From Tritrichomonas musculus (lineage: Eukaryota > Parabasalia > Tritrichomonadida > Tritrichomonadidae), in NCBI GenBank assembly GCA_039105265.1, contig JAPFFF010000012.1, forward strand, positions 2,418,001-2,482,000: DNA of 64,000 nucleotides, in the 5' to 3' direction. The notes under the pieces are model-generated. The model did no database searches. It was not told where the DNA came from and worked only from the letters and a program-made list of their open reading frames with translations. The first letter of the stretch is position 1; every line of letters starts with the position of its first letter. Shown in pieces: positions 39,833 through 49,875 of this stretch. A program made the translations under genes and the position numbers.

Positions 39833-40244
39833 AAGAAAATATTTATTTTTAATATTATGTATATAAAATTCGTTTAGTTTCAATTATATCTCTATTTTTA
39901 TTTTCAGTTGTAAAAGTACGATAGAAGACTTTTTAATTACTACAACTTCTATCGTTTATGATTGTAAAAGAAGAGTTGACTTTGCATTTCTTCACAAAGT
40001 ATATTCATATTAGTTTTTCTTTTCCCCTCCTCAAAAATATTAAATATTAATATTAATCATTAATGATTTTCTGGATATTTATTTTTCCATAAAATTTAAA
40101 AACACAAAAAAAATTTCTAGCATATTCAATCAAATTCAAATTTTCTATCGATTCAATAAATATATTAAGTCTACATTTGGCCGGGCTATTTCAAAATTGA
40201 GAAATAGAGTTAACTTATGTGCAAATATATCAAATTATAAAATC
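39833..40244. other. upstream region of the PDI-like gene
   Basis: AT-rich spacer of about 410 bp. ATATCAAATTATAAAATC precedes the chosen ATG, and TCAAAT is the only initiator-like word close to it. A possible hairpin, GTACGATAGAAG with CTTCTATCGTT, lies near 39916-39956. Confidence 0.4.
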
Positions 40245-41705
40245 ATGTTTATAACACTAATAGCACTTTGCTATTCTACACAGATTCCACGTCATCAACT
40301 TGACACTTCATTTATCAAGGTTTTAGATGACTCTACAATGCGTGAAGCCATACGCAAAGAAAAATCGTCTTTTGTGTTCTTTCATGCAGACCATCTCAGA
40401 ACTTCCGATATTGCTTACTTACATTATGTGAGAGTTGCTAAAGAATTCAAGAAAAATTCAACATTTTTTGTTGTTCCAGCTACTCTTGGATCTGATGTAA
40501 TGAGATCTTATTCAATACCATCAACACCTGCACTTGTTCATTTTCGCTTAGGCACTAAGGTTGGCACTCATTATGGTCTTTTTTCGTATGATAGCGTTCA
40601 CAAATTTGTTGCAAATTGGACATTACCTAGAATGCTCACCTTAACGTTAAAGGAAAATATTACAGAAGAGATCTTTTTCTCTAGTCTCCAATCTCTTTAC
40701 CCAGATACACGTTTAGTTATAGCAATATTCGGAGATAGATCAACAAAGTATGGACGATGCATGTTTGATTTAGCAGAAGAACTAGGTGTTTTCTTCCCAT
40801 TTGTCAACATTAATGATGAAAAATCTACCAAACAACTTGGCTTACGAAATCCTTCCCTTGTTTTAATTCGATTTGAAGATGCACAACGATTTATTTATAA
40901 TGGAGAACCAGATGTTGATGATATGTTTATCTGGACGCAACATTATTCACTTCCACAATTTCGTAAACTTGATTTGAAAGATCTCTTTTCTCCAGACGGA
41001 GTAGCTTTGAAATCAGCAATAGCATTTTATGATTCAAATAACTATAGCCAAATCGATGAAGTTTATTTATCTATTGGAAAATATAGTAATCAACAAAATT
41101 GGATTAAGTTGTATTATGCTGATAAAAACGAATATCAATCTTTGACGAACTTATTCAAAATTGAAAAATTCCCATCAATCCTTTATTTGTCCGCAAATTA
41201 TGTCAATTTATCATATGCTGTAGCTGACGTTAAAGATAATGCAACATTCACTCAATTTTATGAAGAAAACTTAACCTTAAACACAATCAGAACACCACAA
41301 GGCATGTATGGAGTCTTGAGGCAAGTTACAGAATTTTCATTTGAAAAAATGGCTGAAGAAGGTCCATACTTTGCAATTTTCACATCTGCATTTTGCACCA
41401 AATGCAAACCCATGAAAACAGCTGCCGTGGATGCAGCCAAAACAATTTACAGAAATAAAGGAACCGTTAACTGGGCTTTTTGGGATATGACGCAGGCAAC
41501 TCCATCTTTCCAAAGTAAAATTGATATTGGCGTTCCATCAATTTGGTATTTTCCAACTGCTAATGTAACCGAAGGAACATCATATGCAGGCCCACCAAAC
41601 TACTTGTCCATTGTTGAATGGGTCAGCGGATTTGCTCCCGATGCATTTGACTTAGATGCAGTTATGAAGCATGAACTTGGTGATAATGGATTTGATGAAA
41701 TTTAA
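40245..41705 (+). CDS. secreted/ER thioredoxin-fold (PDI-like) protein
   Basis: 486 residues from the ATG at 40245. The frame is open a little further upstream but without a better ATG, and this start gives a short signal peptide (MFITLIALCYSTQ). The first thioredoxin-like domain (about 20-135: SFVFFHADHL, then SIPSTPALVHF with the cis-Pro motif) has lost its CxxC. The middle looks like further redox-inactive thioredoxin folds. The last domain keeps a CxxC, C384-T-K-C387 (SAFCTKCKPM), and a cis-Pro motif (IGVPSIWYF). It lacks a KDEL-type ending (it ends DNGFDEI). It is likely a disulfide oxidoreductase or chaperone of the secretory pathway, with retention uncertain. Confidence 0.72.
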   Translation: MFITLIALCYSTQIPRHQLDTSFIKVLDDSTMREAIRKEKSSFVFFHADHLRTSDIAYLHYVRVAKEFKKNSTFFVVPATLGSDVMRSYSIPSTPALVHFRLGTKVGTHYGLFSYDSVHKFVANWTLPRMLTLTLKENITEEIFFSSLQSLYPDTRLVIAIFGDRSTKYGRCMFDLAEELGVFFPFVNINDEKSTKQLGLRNPSLVLIRFEDAQRFIYNGEPDVDDMFIWTQHYSLPQFRKLDLKDLFSPDGVALKSAIAFYDSNNYSQIDEVYLSIGKYSNQQNWIKLYYADKNEYQSLTNLFKIEKFPSILYLSANYVNLSYAVADVKDNATFTQFYEENLTLNTIRTPQGMYGVLRQVTEFSFEKMAEEGPYFAIFTSAFCTKCKPMKTAAVDAAKTIYRNKGTVNWAFWDMTQATPSFQSKIDIGVPSIWYFPTANVTEGTSYAGPPNYLSIVEWVSGFAPDAFDLDAVMKHELGDNGFDEI

Positions 41706-42033
41706 ATCTCGCTTTTTTACAGGATTTTTTCCTTAATTCGATCATAAATATATCTTTTTCTTATTAAAAATTAAAACAAATAATCCTAATTTAAAGTTTA
41801 TTTCGAGTAGAATTAACATTTATTTTACCAAGAATATATTATACTAATAATCCAAAGCACAAAATTTCAAAGAAATTTTATTAAGCATTTATACATGCTT
41901 GTAAATTAAATTCAAAATAAATTAGTTAAACATAATTAGTCTTTTATATAACATTCAATTTTATAACTAAATGCACAAGCAATGAAAAATAATATATTAA
42001 ATCTTTTAATATATGAGCGATATAAATATTTGA
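41706..42033. other. spacer between convergent genes
   Basis: 328 bp of AT-rich sequence between the converging PDI-like and BspA-like genes. It presumably holds both 3' ends. Nothing else is seen. Confidence 0.5.
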
Positions 42034-45000
42034 TCATTTTTTAACTTTCACTTCTACCATAGGTGTAATAAATAATATAAAATCCGATGGAATACCAGTG
42101 AAAGCATTATTCGACATAGAAAATTCTTTAGTATTGGGAAATGAAGCAATGAAAAGTTTGCTAGATTTATTAAAGCAAAAAGTTCCTATTGTGATATCAT
42201 CACTATATGACTCAAATGATACTAAGTTCAAGCAAGAATCAAATGCTCGATCATGTATTTTAATTTCTTTTGAAGGAATGAATATACTTTCAATAGCAGA
42301 ATTTGAGAAAGCATGATTTTCTATTGATTTCAATTCTGAATTTAGACCAAAATCAATATTTCTCAGTTTTTTACAATATGAAAAAGCACTTACACAAATC
42401 TGGCAAACACTAGATGGAATACAAATATTATTAATTGATGATCCGCAAAAAGCACCGTATTTAATTATTTTTAATGAAGAATTCTCAGGAAATTGAATTG
42501 ATTTCAAATTTTTGCAATCTTCAAAAACTCCTTCACCAATTTCTTCCAAACTTGAAGGTATTATAATTTCTTCCAACAAAGAAGAAGCAAACGCGTAATT
42601 TCCGATCGAGCACAAATTTTCATTTGATAAAAATACTATTGATTGAAAAAGTTTACACATTGAAAAAGTTCGTTCACCGATATGCGTAACATTGTGAGGA
42701 ATGACGATATTTTTCAATGAAGAATTATAAAATGCACAATTTCCAATTATTTTAAGTGAAGGATTTTCATCAAATTCAATATGATCAAGGAACGGGCAAT
42801 AAGAAAAAGAACGGTCGCCAATAATGAAGACTCCTCGAGGAATTGAAAGGCTTCTCAGTGAAGATTTGGAGAATGATTCACTACCAATTGAGTAAAGTTG
42901 TGAATTCGGTGAAAAGTTGACTGAAACAAGGTTTTTGCAGCCAAGAAAGACACAGTCGGAAATGTGGGTGATGCTCGCAGGAATTGAAATGTCAACAAGA
43001 GAAGAATTTGAGAATGCTGACTTACTAATGAATTTGATCATTGAATCTGGATGGAAATCAACAGAATTGAGCATGCTGCACTCTGCAAAACAAAATTCGC
43101 CTATTTCTCTCACTTTCGGCGGAATGGAAATGTTTTGAATGGAAGATTTGAAAAATGAATATTTTTCAATGGTTTCCAGTTCGGAGTTGTTTAGAATGTT
43201 CATTTCATTAAGTTCTTGACATTCTGAAAATGAATATGAAGATATAACTTTGATGAATTTCGGAATATTTGCTTCTCTTATATTTCTTCTTGCAAAGTAA
43301 ATTGTATCAAGTTTGACTTCCTTTTCTTTGTTTTCCAAGTTTTCTTTGTCTTCTTTGTCTTCCAAGTTTTCTTTATTTTCTTTGTTTTCCAAGTTTTCTT
43401 TGTCTTCCAAGTTTTCTTTGTTTTCCAAGTTTTCTTTGTTTTGTTGTCCAATGATGAATTCATTATCATACATCACAAAATGTTGATTTTTTGATGATAT
43501 TTCAATGCTGTCTAGCTCAGGAGTTCCATTGCACCATCCTTCTTTCAATTCACTCACATTTCTTGATATAAAGAGATGCTCAATTGATGATTGATAAAAT
43601 GCTTTACTCTCAATTGTATCAACTTTTGAATTTGATTGAATTTCAACAGATTTAAGATTTTTGCAGTCTGAAAAAACACTTTCGTTGATCTTTCTTACTC
43701 GTGATGGAATTGTGATGTTCGAGATAGACATGCCAGAAAATGCAAATTTATCAATATTTTCAATTTCCGATCCTTGACAAAACTCAATTGAAGACAGTTT
43801 ACTGCATCCTTGGAAACCTGACTCACAAATCTGTCTGACTTTTGCAGGAATCAAAATCTTCAAAATTGCAGATTTCGCGAACGCGAATCTATCAATCAAA
43901 GCCAGCTGCGAATCAGGAAGCAGTTGAACAACCTCAAGGAAAGAACACTCAGAGAACGCGAAATCGCCGATTCTAGTGACAGTTGATGGAATCACAACTT
44001 TTTCAATTGCAGATTTATAAAAAGCATATTTGTCGATCAATGAAACCTTCGAATCCAACGAGAAGTCAACGGCGGAAAGATTGCCGCACTCAGAAAACGC
44101 GTATTCATCAATACGACATATTTTCGGAGGAATCGAAATCTCAACAAGAGAAGATTTGTAAAAGCAATGATGCTCAATTGAAGTAAGCTTTGAATCTTCT
44201 TTCATCTTCACAACCGAAAGCGCATAGCATTGCTCAAAAGCTCTCTCTCTGATTGAAGCGACAGATGACGGAATTGATATTTTTCCGAGCGAGGAGTGAG
44301 AGAAGGCTAACTCATCAATCAACTGAAGTTGTGATTCATCGTCAAATTCAACTGACTCAAGATTGATGCATTCAAAAAAGGCAGATTTTTCAATACGACG
44401 AACTTTTGAAGGAATGAAAATCTTCACTAATGAAGAGTGCAAAAAAGTGGATTTTTCAATTGATCGAAGTTGTGATTTCTTTGACAACTTAACCGTTTTC
44501 AAACCGCCACATTCAGCGAAACAAGATTCGCCTATTTCAACGACACTCGAAGGAATGGAAATTTTCTCGAGCGATGACTTATAAAAGGCAGAATTTCCAA
44601 TAGAGCGAAGCTTTGAATTCTGACCAAAAGTGACAGTTTTGAGATGTTTACACTCAGAAAAAGCTAGATCTGTAATTTTAACAACATTCGACGGTATCAC
44701 TATTGCAGTGATTGATGACCTAGCAAAAACGTTTTTCTCAATTTTCTTAAGTGACAAGTTTACAATGAAATCAACCGTTTTCAAGTGACTGCAGCAAAAG
44801 AAGGCGCCCTCGCTAATGATGGCTACGTTTGATGGAATTGAGATACTTCGTAGTGAAGCGTTAGAAAAGGCAAAACTTCCAATTGACTTAAGTTCAGATA
44901 TAATTGAAATTTTAACCGTTTTTAAGCTCTTGCATTCAGAAAAGGCAAACTCGCCAATTCGAGTAACGGTTGTTGGAATTGAAATAGAGACAAGTGAAGT

Positions 45001-48000
45001 GTCATAAAATGCACTGCTGTCAATTGTCCTTAACTGCGAATTTGGCGGGAATTCAACAGAGGTCAGCTTCTTACAATAACGGAAGCAGAATTTGCCAATT
45101 TTGACGACACTTGATGGAATCGTGATCTTCTCAATCGGACACTTTGAAAAAGCTAGGTTGCCAATTGAAAAAAGTTCTGAATTTGCGGGAATTTCAACGG
45201 TTTTCAGATACTTGCAATTGAAAAAGGAACTTTCATCAATAAATTGGACAGCGGAAGGAATCGTGATGCTCTTGAGCGGACAGCCACTGAATGCTTGCTT
45301 GCCAATAAACTGGAGATTTGAATTTCCTTGAAATTTGACAACTTTCAGTTTACGACACTCTGAAAAAGCTGACTCTTTGATGTGAGTGACACTCGGCGGA
45401 ATGACAATGTTTTGAATGGAAGATTTGAAAAATGAATATTTTTCAATGGTTTCCAGTTCGGAGTTGTTTAGAATGTTCATTTCATTAAGTTCTTGACATT
45501 CTGAAAATGAATATGAAGATATAACTTTGATGAATTTCGGAATATTTGCTTCTCTTATATTTCTTCTTGCAAAGTAAATTGTATCAAATTTGACTTCTTT
45601 TTCTTTGTTTTCTAAATTTTCTTCGTTTTCTTTGTTTTGTTGTCCAATGATGAATTCATTATCGTACATTACAAAATGCTGATTATTTGATGATATCTCA
45701 ATGTCATTTAGCTTTGGAGTTCCATTACACCATCCTTCTTTCAATTCTTTCACTTTTTCTGTGATGATTAATTTTGAGAGCTGAGAAATGTAAAATGCGT
45801 TCTTCTCAATTGTTTCAATTGATGAGTCAGGCAAAAATTCAACAGATTTAAGATTTTTGCAGTCTGAAAAAACACTTTCGTTGATCTTTCTTACTCGTGA
45901 TGGAATTGTGATGTTCGAGATAGACGTGCCAGAAAATGCAAATTTATCAATATTTTCAATTTCCGATCCTTGACAAAACTCAATTGAAGACAGTTTACTG
46001 CATCCTTGGAAACCTGACTCACAAATCTGTCTGACTTTTGCAGGAATCAAAATCTTCAAAATTGCAGATTTCGCGAACGCGAATCTATCAATCAAAGCCA
46101 GCTGCGAATCGCCAGCAAAAACAACTGACACAAGTTTGTCACATTCAGCGAAAGCGTGCTCACAGATTTGTTCAACTGTTGAAGGGACAGAAATACTTTT
46201 TATTGCAGATTTGAAGAACACTTTGCATTCAATTGAATGAAGCTTTGAATTTTCAGTAAATTCCACTGACACAAGATTCATGCACTCTGAAAAGGCAGCT
46301 TCACTGATTTCAGCGACACTTGAAGGAACAGAAAATTTCTCAATTGAAGACTTTGAGAACGCGTTTTTGCCAATTGAATTGATTTCAGAATTCTCAGAAA
46401 ATTCAATTTCTTTCAATTTAGTGCATCCATAAAATGACTCTTCACAAATTTGTGTCACTTTTGAAGGAATTTTGATATTTGTAATCGATGAACCGGCAAA
46501 CGCTGATTTTTCAATTGTGCAAAGTTTTGAATCTACAGAAAACTCAATAGACTTCAGAAAACGACAGCCAAAAAATGCAAATTCGCAGATTTGCGTCACA
46601 CTTGATGGAATCATTACTTGGACGAGTGAGCTGTTTGCGAATGAATTTTTACAAATGCTGACAAGCTCAGAATTTGGCGGGAAAACGAGTGATTCCAAAC
46701 TTGCGCACTCAGAGAAAGAAAAAGGCAAAATTCGCTTGATGAATTCCGGAATGACTGCGTCTTTGATTGACCTTGAGGCGAAGACAAGATTGTCAAATTT
46801 TTCGCTGTTTTCGTCATCTTTTCCAAAGATAAAATCGCCATTGAACACAGCGAAACAACCATTGTTTGGCGATATTGAAACGTTGTCAAGTTTCCCACAG
46901 CAAGAGCACCACCCTTCTTCGAGCACTGTCAGGCTGGATGGAATTGAAAGACGGTTCAAACACGAGTCATAAAATGATCGTGATTTTATCGTTTTCAATT
47001 CATTGTTGCTTGACAGATCAATCTCCTTCAGAAACTTGCACTCGGCGAAGGCACCTTCTCCAATTTGGCTGACGCTTGGAGGGATGCAGATGGAGCTGAA
47101 TGAGCAATAGTAAAAGGCAAAATTTTCAATTGTTTTCAATTGCGAATTTTCAGCAAATTCAACCGAGTTGAGAAGCGTGCATTCAGCAAAAGCAAGCTCG
47201 CCTATCTCACTGACTAATGCTGGAATCACAATTTTCTGCAGTGAAGAGCCGGAAAACGATGATTTCTCAATTGAATGAAGCTGTGAATTTTCAGCGAATT
47301 CAATTGATTTCAAATTTGAGCAATCATGAAAAGCTGACTCACAAATACGGTCAACTTTTTGAGGGATCATGATGCTTTCGATTGAAGAGCTAGAGAATGC
47401 ATATCGGTCAATCACAGTGAGTTCAGAATTCAGTGGAAATTCAATTGAAACAAAACTGCCACACTCAGAAAAAGAGGATTCGCCGATCAATCTGACACTC
47501 GATGGAATTGAAATACTCACAATTGACGAATTTGAGAACGCGTAACTATCGATGACCTGAAGTTCAGAATTTTGAGTGAAAATGACGGTTTTTAACTTCA
47601 TGCATTCAGAAAAAGAGAAAGACGATAGCTTCTTGATAAATGAAGGAATAACCGCCTCTTCAATGTCTCTGAATGCAAAAACAAGAGTGTCATAATTATC
47701 GTCTTCGTTTTCGCTCTCTTTGCCTATAATGAACTTGCCCTCAAAAACCTTGAAATGCTTGTTCTCTGCAGACACAATTACGTCGTTCAGTTTGCTGGCG
47801 CCGCTGCACCATCCCTCGCGGAGCTCTCTGACATTCCGCGGAATGAAAAGGCTCTGAATTGGAGTGTCTGAAAATGCGTAATTGCCAATGATAGTTAAAT
47901 TCGAATCCGGCTGGAATTCAATTGAATAGAGATTGCTGCAGTCTGAAAAGCAAAACTCGCCAAGAATTTTCACTTTTGATGGAATCGTGATGCTTTCAAT

Positions 48001-48789
48001 TGACGCCTCTGAAAATGAATATTTTTCAATGGTTTCCAGTTCGGAGTTGTTTGGAATGTTGACTTGATTAAGTTCTTGACATTCTGAAAATGAATATGAA
48101 GATATAACTTTGATAAATTTCGGAATATTTGCTTCTCTTATATTTCTTCTTGCAAAGTAAATTGTATCAAATTTGACTTCCTTTTCTTTGTCTTCTAAAT
48201 TGTCTAAATTTTCTAAATTTTCTTCGTTTTCTTTGTTTTGTTGTCCAATGATGAATTCATTATCGTACATTACAAAATGTTGATTATTTGATGATATCTC
48301 AATGTCATTTAGCTTTGGAGTTCCATTACACCATCCTTCTTTCAATTCTTTCACTTTTTCAGGGACAAATAATCGTTTAATCACTGAATTATAAAAGATG
48401 TTTTTTTCAAATGCTTCTAATTGTGAATTTAATTGAAAATCAACTGATTTAAGAGATTTGCAATAGGAAAAAGTGAGTTCTCCAATATATTTGACGGTCG
48501 AAGGAATGATAATACTCTCAAGTGTAGAATTACAAAATGATTCTTTTTCGATTGAAAAAATTTTTGAATTTTCTTGAAATATAATAGATTTAATATTATA
48601 GTTGTTTTTAAAAGAGCCTTGACCAATTGATGTAATTATGTATTCATGTGATTGATAATTAATAGAGGTTGGAATTAATACAATATCTCTTGATTTTGAT
48701 GAATTAACAATTTTAGCAGTAAAGTCATCTTTATTTAGTTGAAAAGTTAGTCCATTATTATTATTAAAAAATTGCATCAAATTTGTCAT
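42034..48789 (-). CDS. giant BspA-like leucine-rich repeat protein
   Basis: 2251 residues made almost wholly of TpLRR/LRR_5 units of about 22-24 residues, with the pattern F..C..L..V.F...S.L..I...AF..S.L..I.IPSSV..I.E. This is the BspA family, greatly expanded in trichomonads and often linked to surface adhesion. Here there is no signal peptide at the N-terminus (MTNLMQFFNNNNGLTFQLNK) and no membrane span at the C-terminus (ends PMVEVKVKK), so a surface location is not supported. Spacer modules containing KELKEGWCNGTPKLNDIEIS and then an FIIG...FARR segment interrupt the repeats about five times. Some carry expanded Glu-Asn-Lys-Leu tracts (ENLENKEN type). Several blocks are almost identical, a sign of recent internal duplication. 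Confidence 0.9.
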   Translation of the reverse strand: MTNLMQFFNNNNGLTFQLNKDDFTAKIVNSSKSRDIVLIPTSINYQSHEYIITSIGQGSFKNNYNIKSIIFQENSKIFSIEKESFCNSTLESIIIPSTVKYIGELTFSYCKSLKSVDFQLNSQLEAFEKNIFYNSVIKRLFVPEKVKELKEGWCNGTPKLNDIEISSNNQHFVMYDNEFIIGQQNKENEENLENLDNLEDKEKEVKFDTIYFARRNIREANIPKFIKVISSYSFSECQELNQVNIPNNSELETIEKYSFSEASIESITIPSKVKILGEFCFSDCSNLYSIEFQPDSNLTIIGNYAFSDTPIQSLFIPRNVRELREGWCSGASKLNDVIVSAENKHFKVFEGKFIIGKESENEDDNYDTLVFAFRDIEEAVIPSFIKKLSSFSFSECMKLKTVIFTQNSELQVIDSYAFSNSSIVSISIPSSVRLIGESSFSECGSFVSIEFPLNSELTVIDRYAFSSSSIESIMIPQKVDRICESAFHDCSNLKSIEFAENSQLHSIEKSSFSGSSLQKIVIPALVSEIGELAFAECTLLNSVEFAENSQLKTIENFAFYYCSFSSICIPPSVSQIGEGAFAECKFLKEIDLSSNNELKTIKSRSFYDSCLNRLSIPSSLTVLEEGWCSCCGKLDNVSISPNNGCFAVFNGDFIFGKDDENSEKFDNLVFASRSIKDAVIPEFIKRILPFSFSECASLESLVFPPNSELVSICKNSFANSSLVQVMIPSSVTQICEFAFFGCRFLKSIEFSVDSKLCTIEKSAFAGSSITNIKIPSKVTQICEESFYGCTKLKEIEFSENSEINSIGKNAFSKSSIEKFSVPSSVAEISEAAFSECMNLVSVEFTENSKLHSIECKVFFKSAIKSISVPSTVEQICEHAFAECDKLVSVVFAGDSQLALIDRFAFAKSAILKILIPAKVRQICESGFQGCSKLSSIEFCQGSEIENIDKFAFSGTSISNITIPSRVRKINESVFSDCKNLKSVEFLPDSSIETIEKNAFYISQLSKLIITEKVKELKEGWCNGTPKLNDIEISSNNQHFVMYDNEFIIGQQNKENEENLENKEKEVKFDTIYFARRNIREANIPKFIKVISSYSFSECQELNEMNILNNSELETIEKYSFFKSSIQNIVIPPSVTHIKESAFSECRKLKVVKFQGNSNLQFIGKQAFSGCPLKSITIPSAVQFIDESSFFNCKYLKTVEIPANSELFSIGNLAFSKCPIEKITIPSSVVKIGKFCFRYCKKLTSVEFPPNSQLRTIDSSAFYDTSLVSISIPTTVTRIGEFAFSECKSLKTVKISIISELKSIGSFAFSNASLRSISIPSNVAIISEGAFFCCSHLKTVDFIVNLSLKKIEKNVFARSSITAIVIPSNVVKITDLAFSECKHLKTVTFGQNSKLRSIGNSAFYKSSLEKISIPSSVVEIGESCFAECGGLKTVKLSKKSQLRSIEKSTFLHSSLVKIFIPSKVRRIEKSAFFECINLESVEFDDESQLQLIDELAFSHSSLGKISIPSSVASIRERAFEQCYALSVVKMKEDSKLTSIEHHCFYKSSLVEISIPPKICRIDEYAFSECGNLSAVDFSLDSKVSLIDKYAFYKSAIEKVVIPSTVTRIGDFAFSECSFLEVVQLLPDSQLALIDRFAFAKSAILKILIPAKVRQICESGFQGCSKLSSIEFCQGSEIENIDKFAFSGMSISNITIPSRVRKINESVFSDCKNLKSVEIQSNSKVDTIESKAFYQSSIEHLFISRNVSELKEGWCNGTPELDSIEISSKNQHFVMYDNEFIIGQQNKENLENKENLEDKENLENKENKENLEDKEDKENLENKEKEVKLDTIYFARRNIREANIPKFIKVISSYSFSECQELNEMNILNNSELETIEKYSFFKSSIQNISIPPKVREIGEFCFAECSMLNSVDFHPDSMIKFISKSAFSNSSLVDISIPASITHISDCVFLGCKNLVSVNFSPNSQLYSIGSESFSKSSLRSLSIPRGVFIIGDRSFSYCPFLDHIEFDENPSLKIIGNCAFYNSSLKNIVIPHNVTHIGERTFSMCKLFQSIVFLSNENLCSIGNYAFASSLLEEIIIPSSLEEIGEGVFEDCKNLKSIQFPENSSLKIIKYGAFCGSSINNICIPSSVCQICVSAFSYCKKLRNIDFGLNSELKSIENHAFSNSAIESIFIPSKEIKIHDRAFDSCLNLVSFESYSDDITIGTFCFNKSSKLFIASFPNTKEFSMSNNAFTGIPSDFILFITPMVEVKVKK

Positions 48790-49238
48790 AAATATTTTTA
48801 TAACTTTTCAAAAGTTTATTTATTAATTTGAATCAGTTTTAATATGTTTTTTTTATCCTTGAAAAATATATATATTATATAATTAATAATTAAAATTCAT
48901 ATTTAATTATAGTATTAAAATTTATTTTTATAAAATGTTTAAATGATTAATTAAAAAATAATCGAAAATTGGTGTTTTAAAAAAAACGATAAATGCATGT
49001 TTTTTATAATATTTTTAATTCATTTTTTTATACATTGAAAAATAAAATATCTTTTTAAAATCATTATTATTAATATTTATAATTATTTTATAATTTATAA
49101 AATGTTTTTTTTAAACAAATATCAAATATTTGCCAATATATTTATGTTATCATATTTTTATTTATTTCACAATAGAAAAATTGAAATTCACAAAAAGTGA
49201 ATTTTTAATTCAATTGCAGATAAACTGCATTAACATCA
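48790..49238. other. divergent spacer between the BspA-like and small membrane-protein genes
   Basis: 449 bp of AT-rich sequence between two divergent start codons. It contains a short inverted pair, TTCACAAAAAGTGAA (about 49187-49202). No gene. It must hold both promoters. Confidence 0.45.
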
Positions 49239-49526
49239 ATGATGTTTCTCTTTTTACTTGTTCTATTTTCTTTTTCTGATTCCAATTTGTTTTCAAATCA
49301 AAAAATTCAAAAAGAGGGAAAAATGATCAAGCAATCGGATGAATTAACGCCCACCCCATCAGAAATACCAAAATTTAAAGAACACTCAAAAATACCAACA
49401 ATTGTTGGAATTCTCTTTTTAGTTTTCTTTGTTGGTTTTCTTGTTATTTTTTTCTGGTTCAATAGAGCTCCAAAAGTGATTGAGTATTCAAATGGTTTGT
49501 CTCAATCTAGTTTATTGACTACATAA
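49239..49526 (+). CDS. small single-pass membrane protein
   Basis: 95 residues. A signal peptide-like N-terminus (MMFLFLLVLFSFSDSNLFSN) is followed by a short polar, Lys/Pro-rich ectodomain of about 35 residues, one strong membrane span (IVGILFLVFFVGFLVIFFWF, about 53-74) and a tail of about 20 residues (RAPKVIEYSNGLSQSSLLTT). This is the layout of a type I membrane protein, and the span plus tail resembles the ends of trichomonad surface proteins. It lies head to head with the BspA-like gene, which itself lacks a span. I do not recognise the family. It could be a stand-alone protein or a remnant of a larger surface-protein gene. Confidence 0.55.
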   Translation: MMFLFLLVLFSFSDSNLFSNQKIQKEGKMIKQSDELTPTPSEIPKFKEHSKIPTIVGILFLVFFVGFLVIFFWFNRAPKVIEYSNGLSQSSLLTT

Positions 49527-49875
49527 TTTGTTTGTGTGTTCATGTTATTTGTTATTTTTTCTCTTCGATATATATTTAGTTTTGTAATAAAGTTAAAATA
49601 ATTTTCATAACATTTCTTTTTTATTATTATTGTTGTTGTAACTCGTTTATTGATATAACATTAGCTCATAAATCTACTTACATTCTTTATTAAAAAAAAA
49701 AAAAAGTAAAATCATGTAATTGGTATGAATCTATATAAAAAAAAAAATGAATGAATAAAGAGTATAAAACTTCATTAATATAATATTTTATTCAAAACAA
49801 TTAAAATTTAAACACAAATTTTGTTTCCGAAAATAAAATGATAATTAACTATCATTTTAATTAAATTTCACAAGT
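49527..49875. other. spacer between convergent genes
   Basis: 349 bp of AT-rich sequence with short A runs between two converging genes. No gene or repeat of note. Confidence 0.5.

Noticed and set aside
43278-43469. Lys/Thr/Trp-rich repeat frame (TWKTKK type)
   Set aside because: It is an alternate frame of the ENLENKEN micro-repeats in the BspA-like gene.
46472-46972. 166-residue plus-strand frame
   Set aside because: It lies opposite the BspA-like gene, and its length is explained by the repetitive codon structure of that gene.
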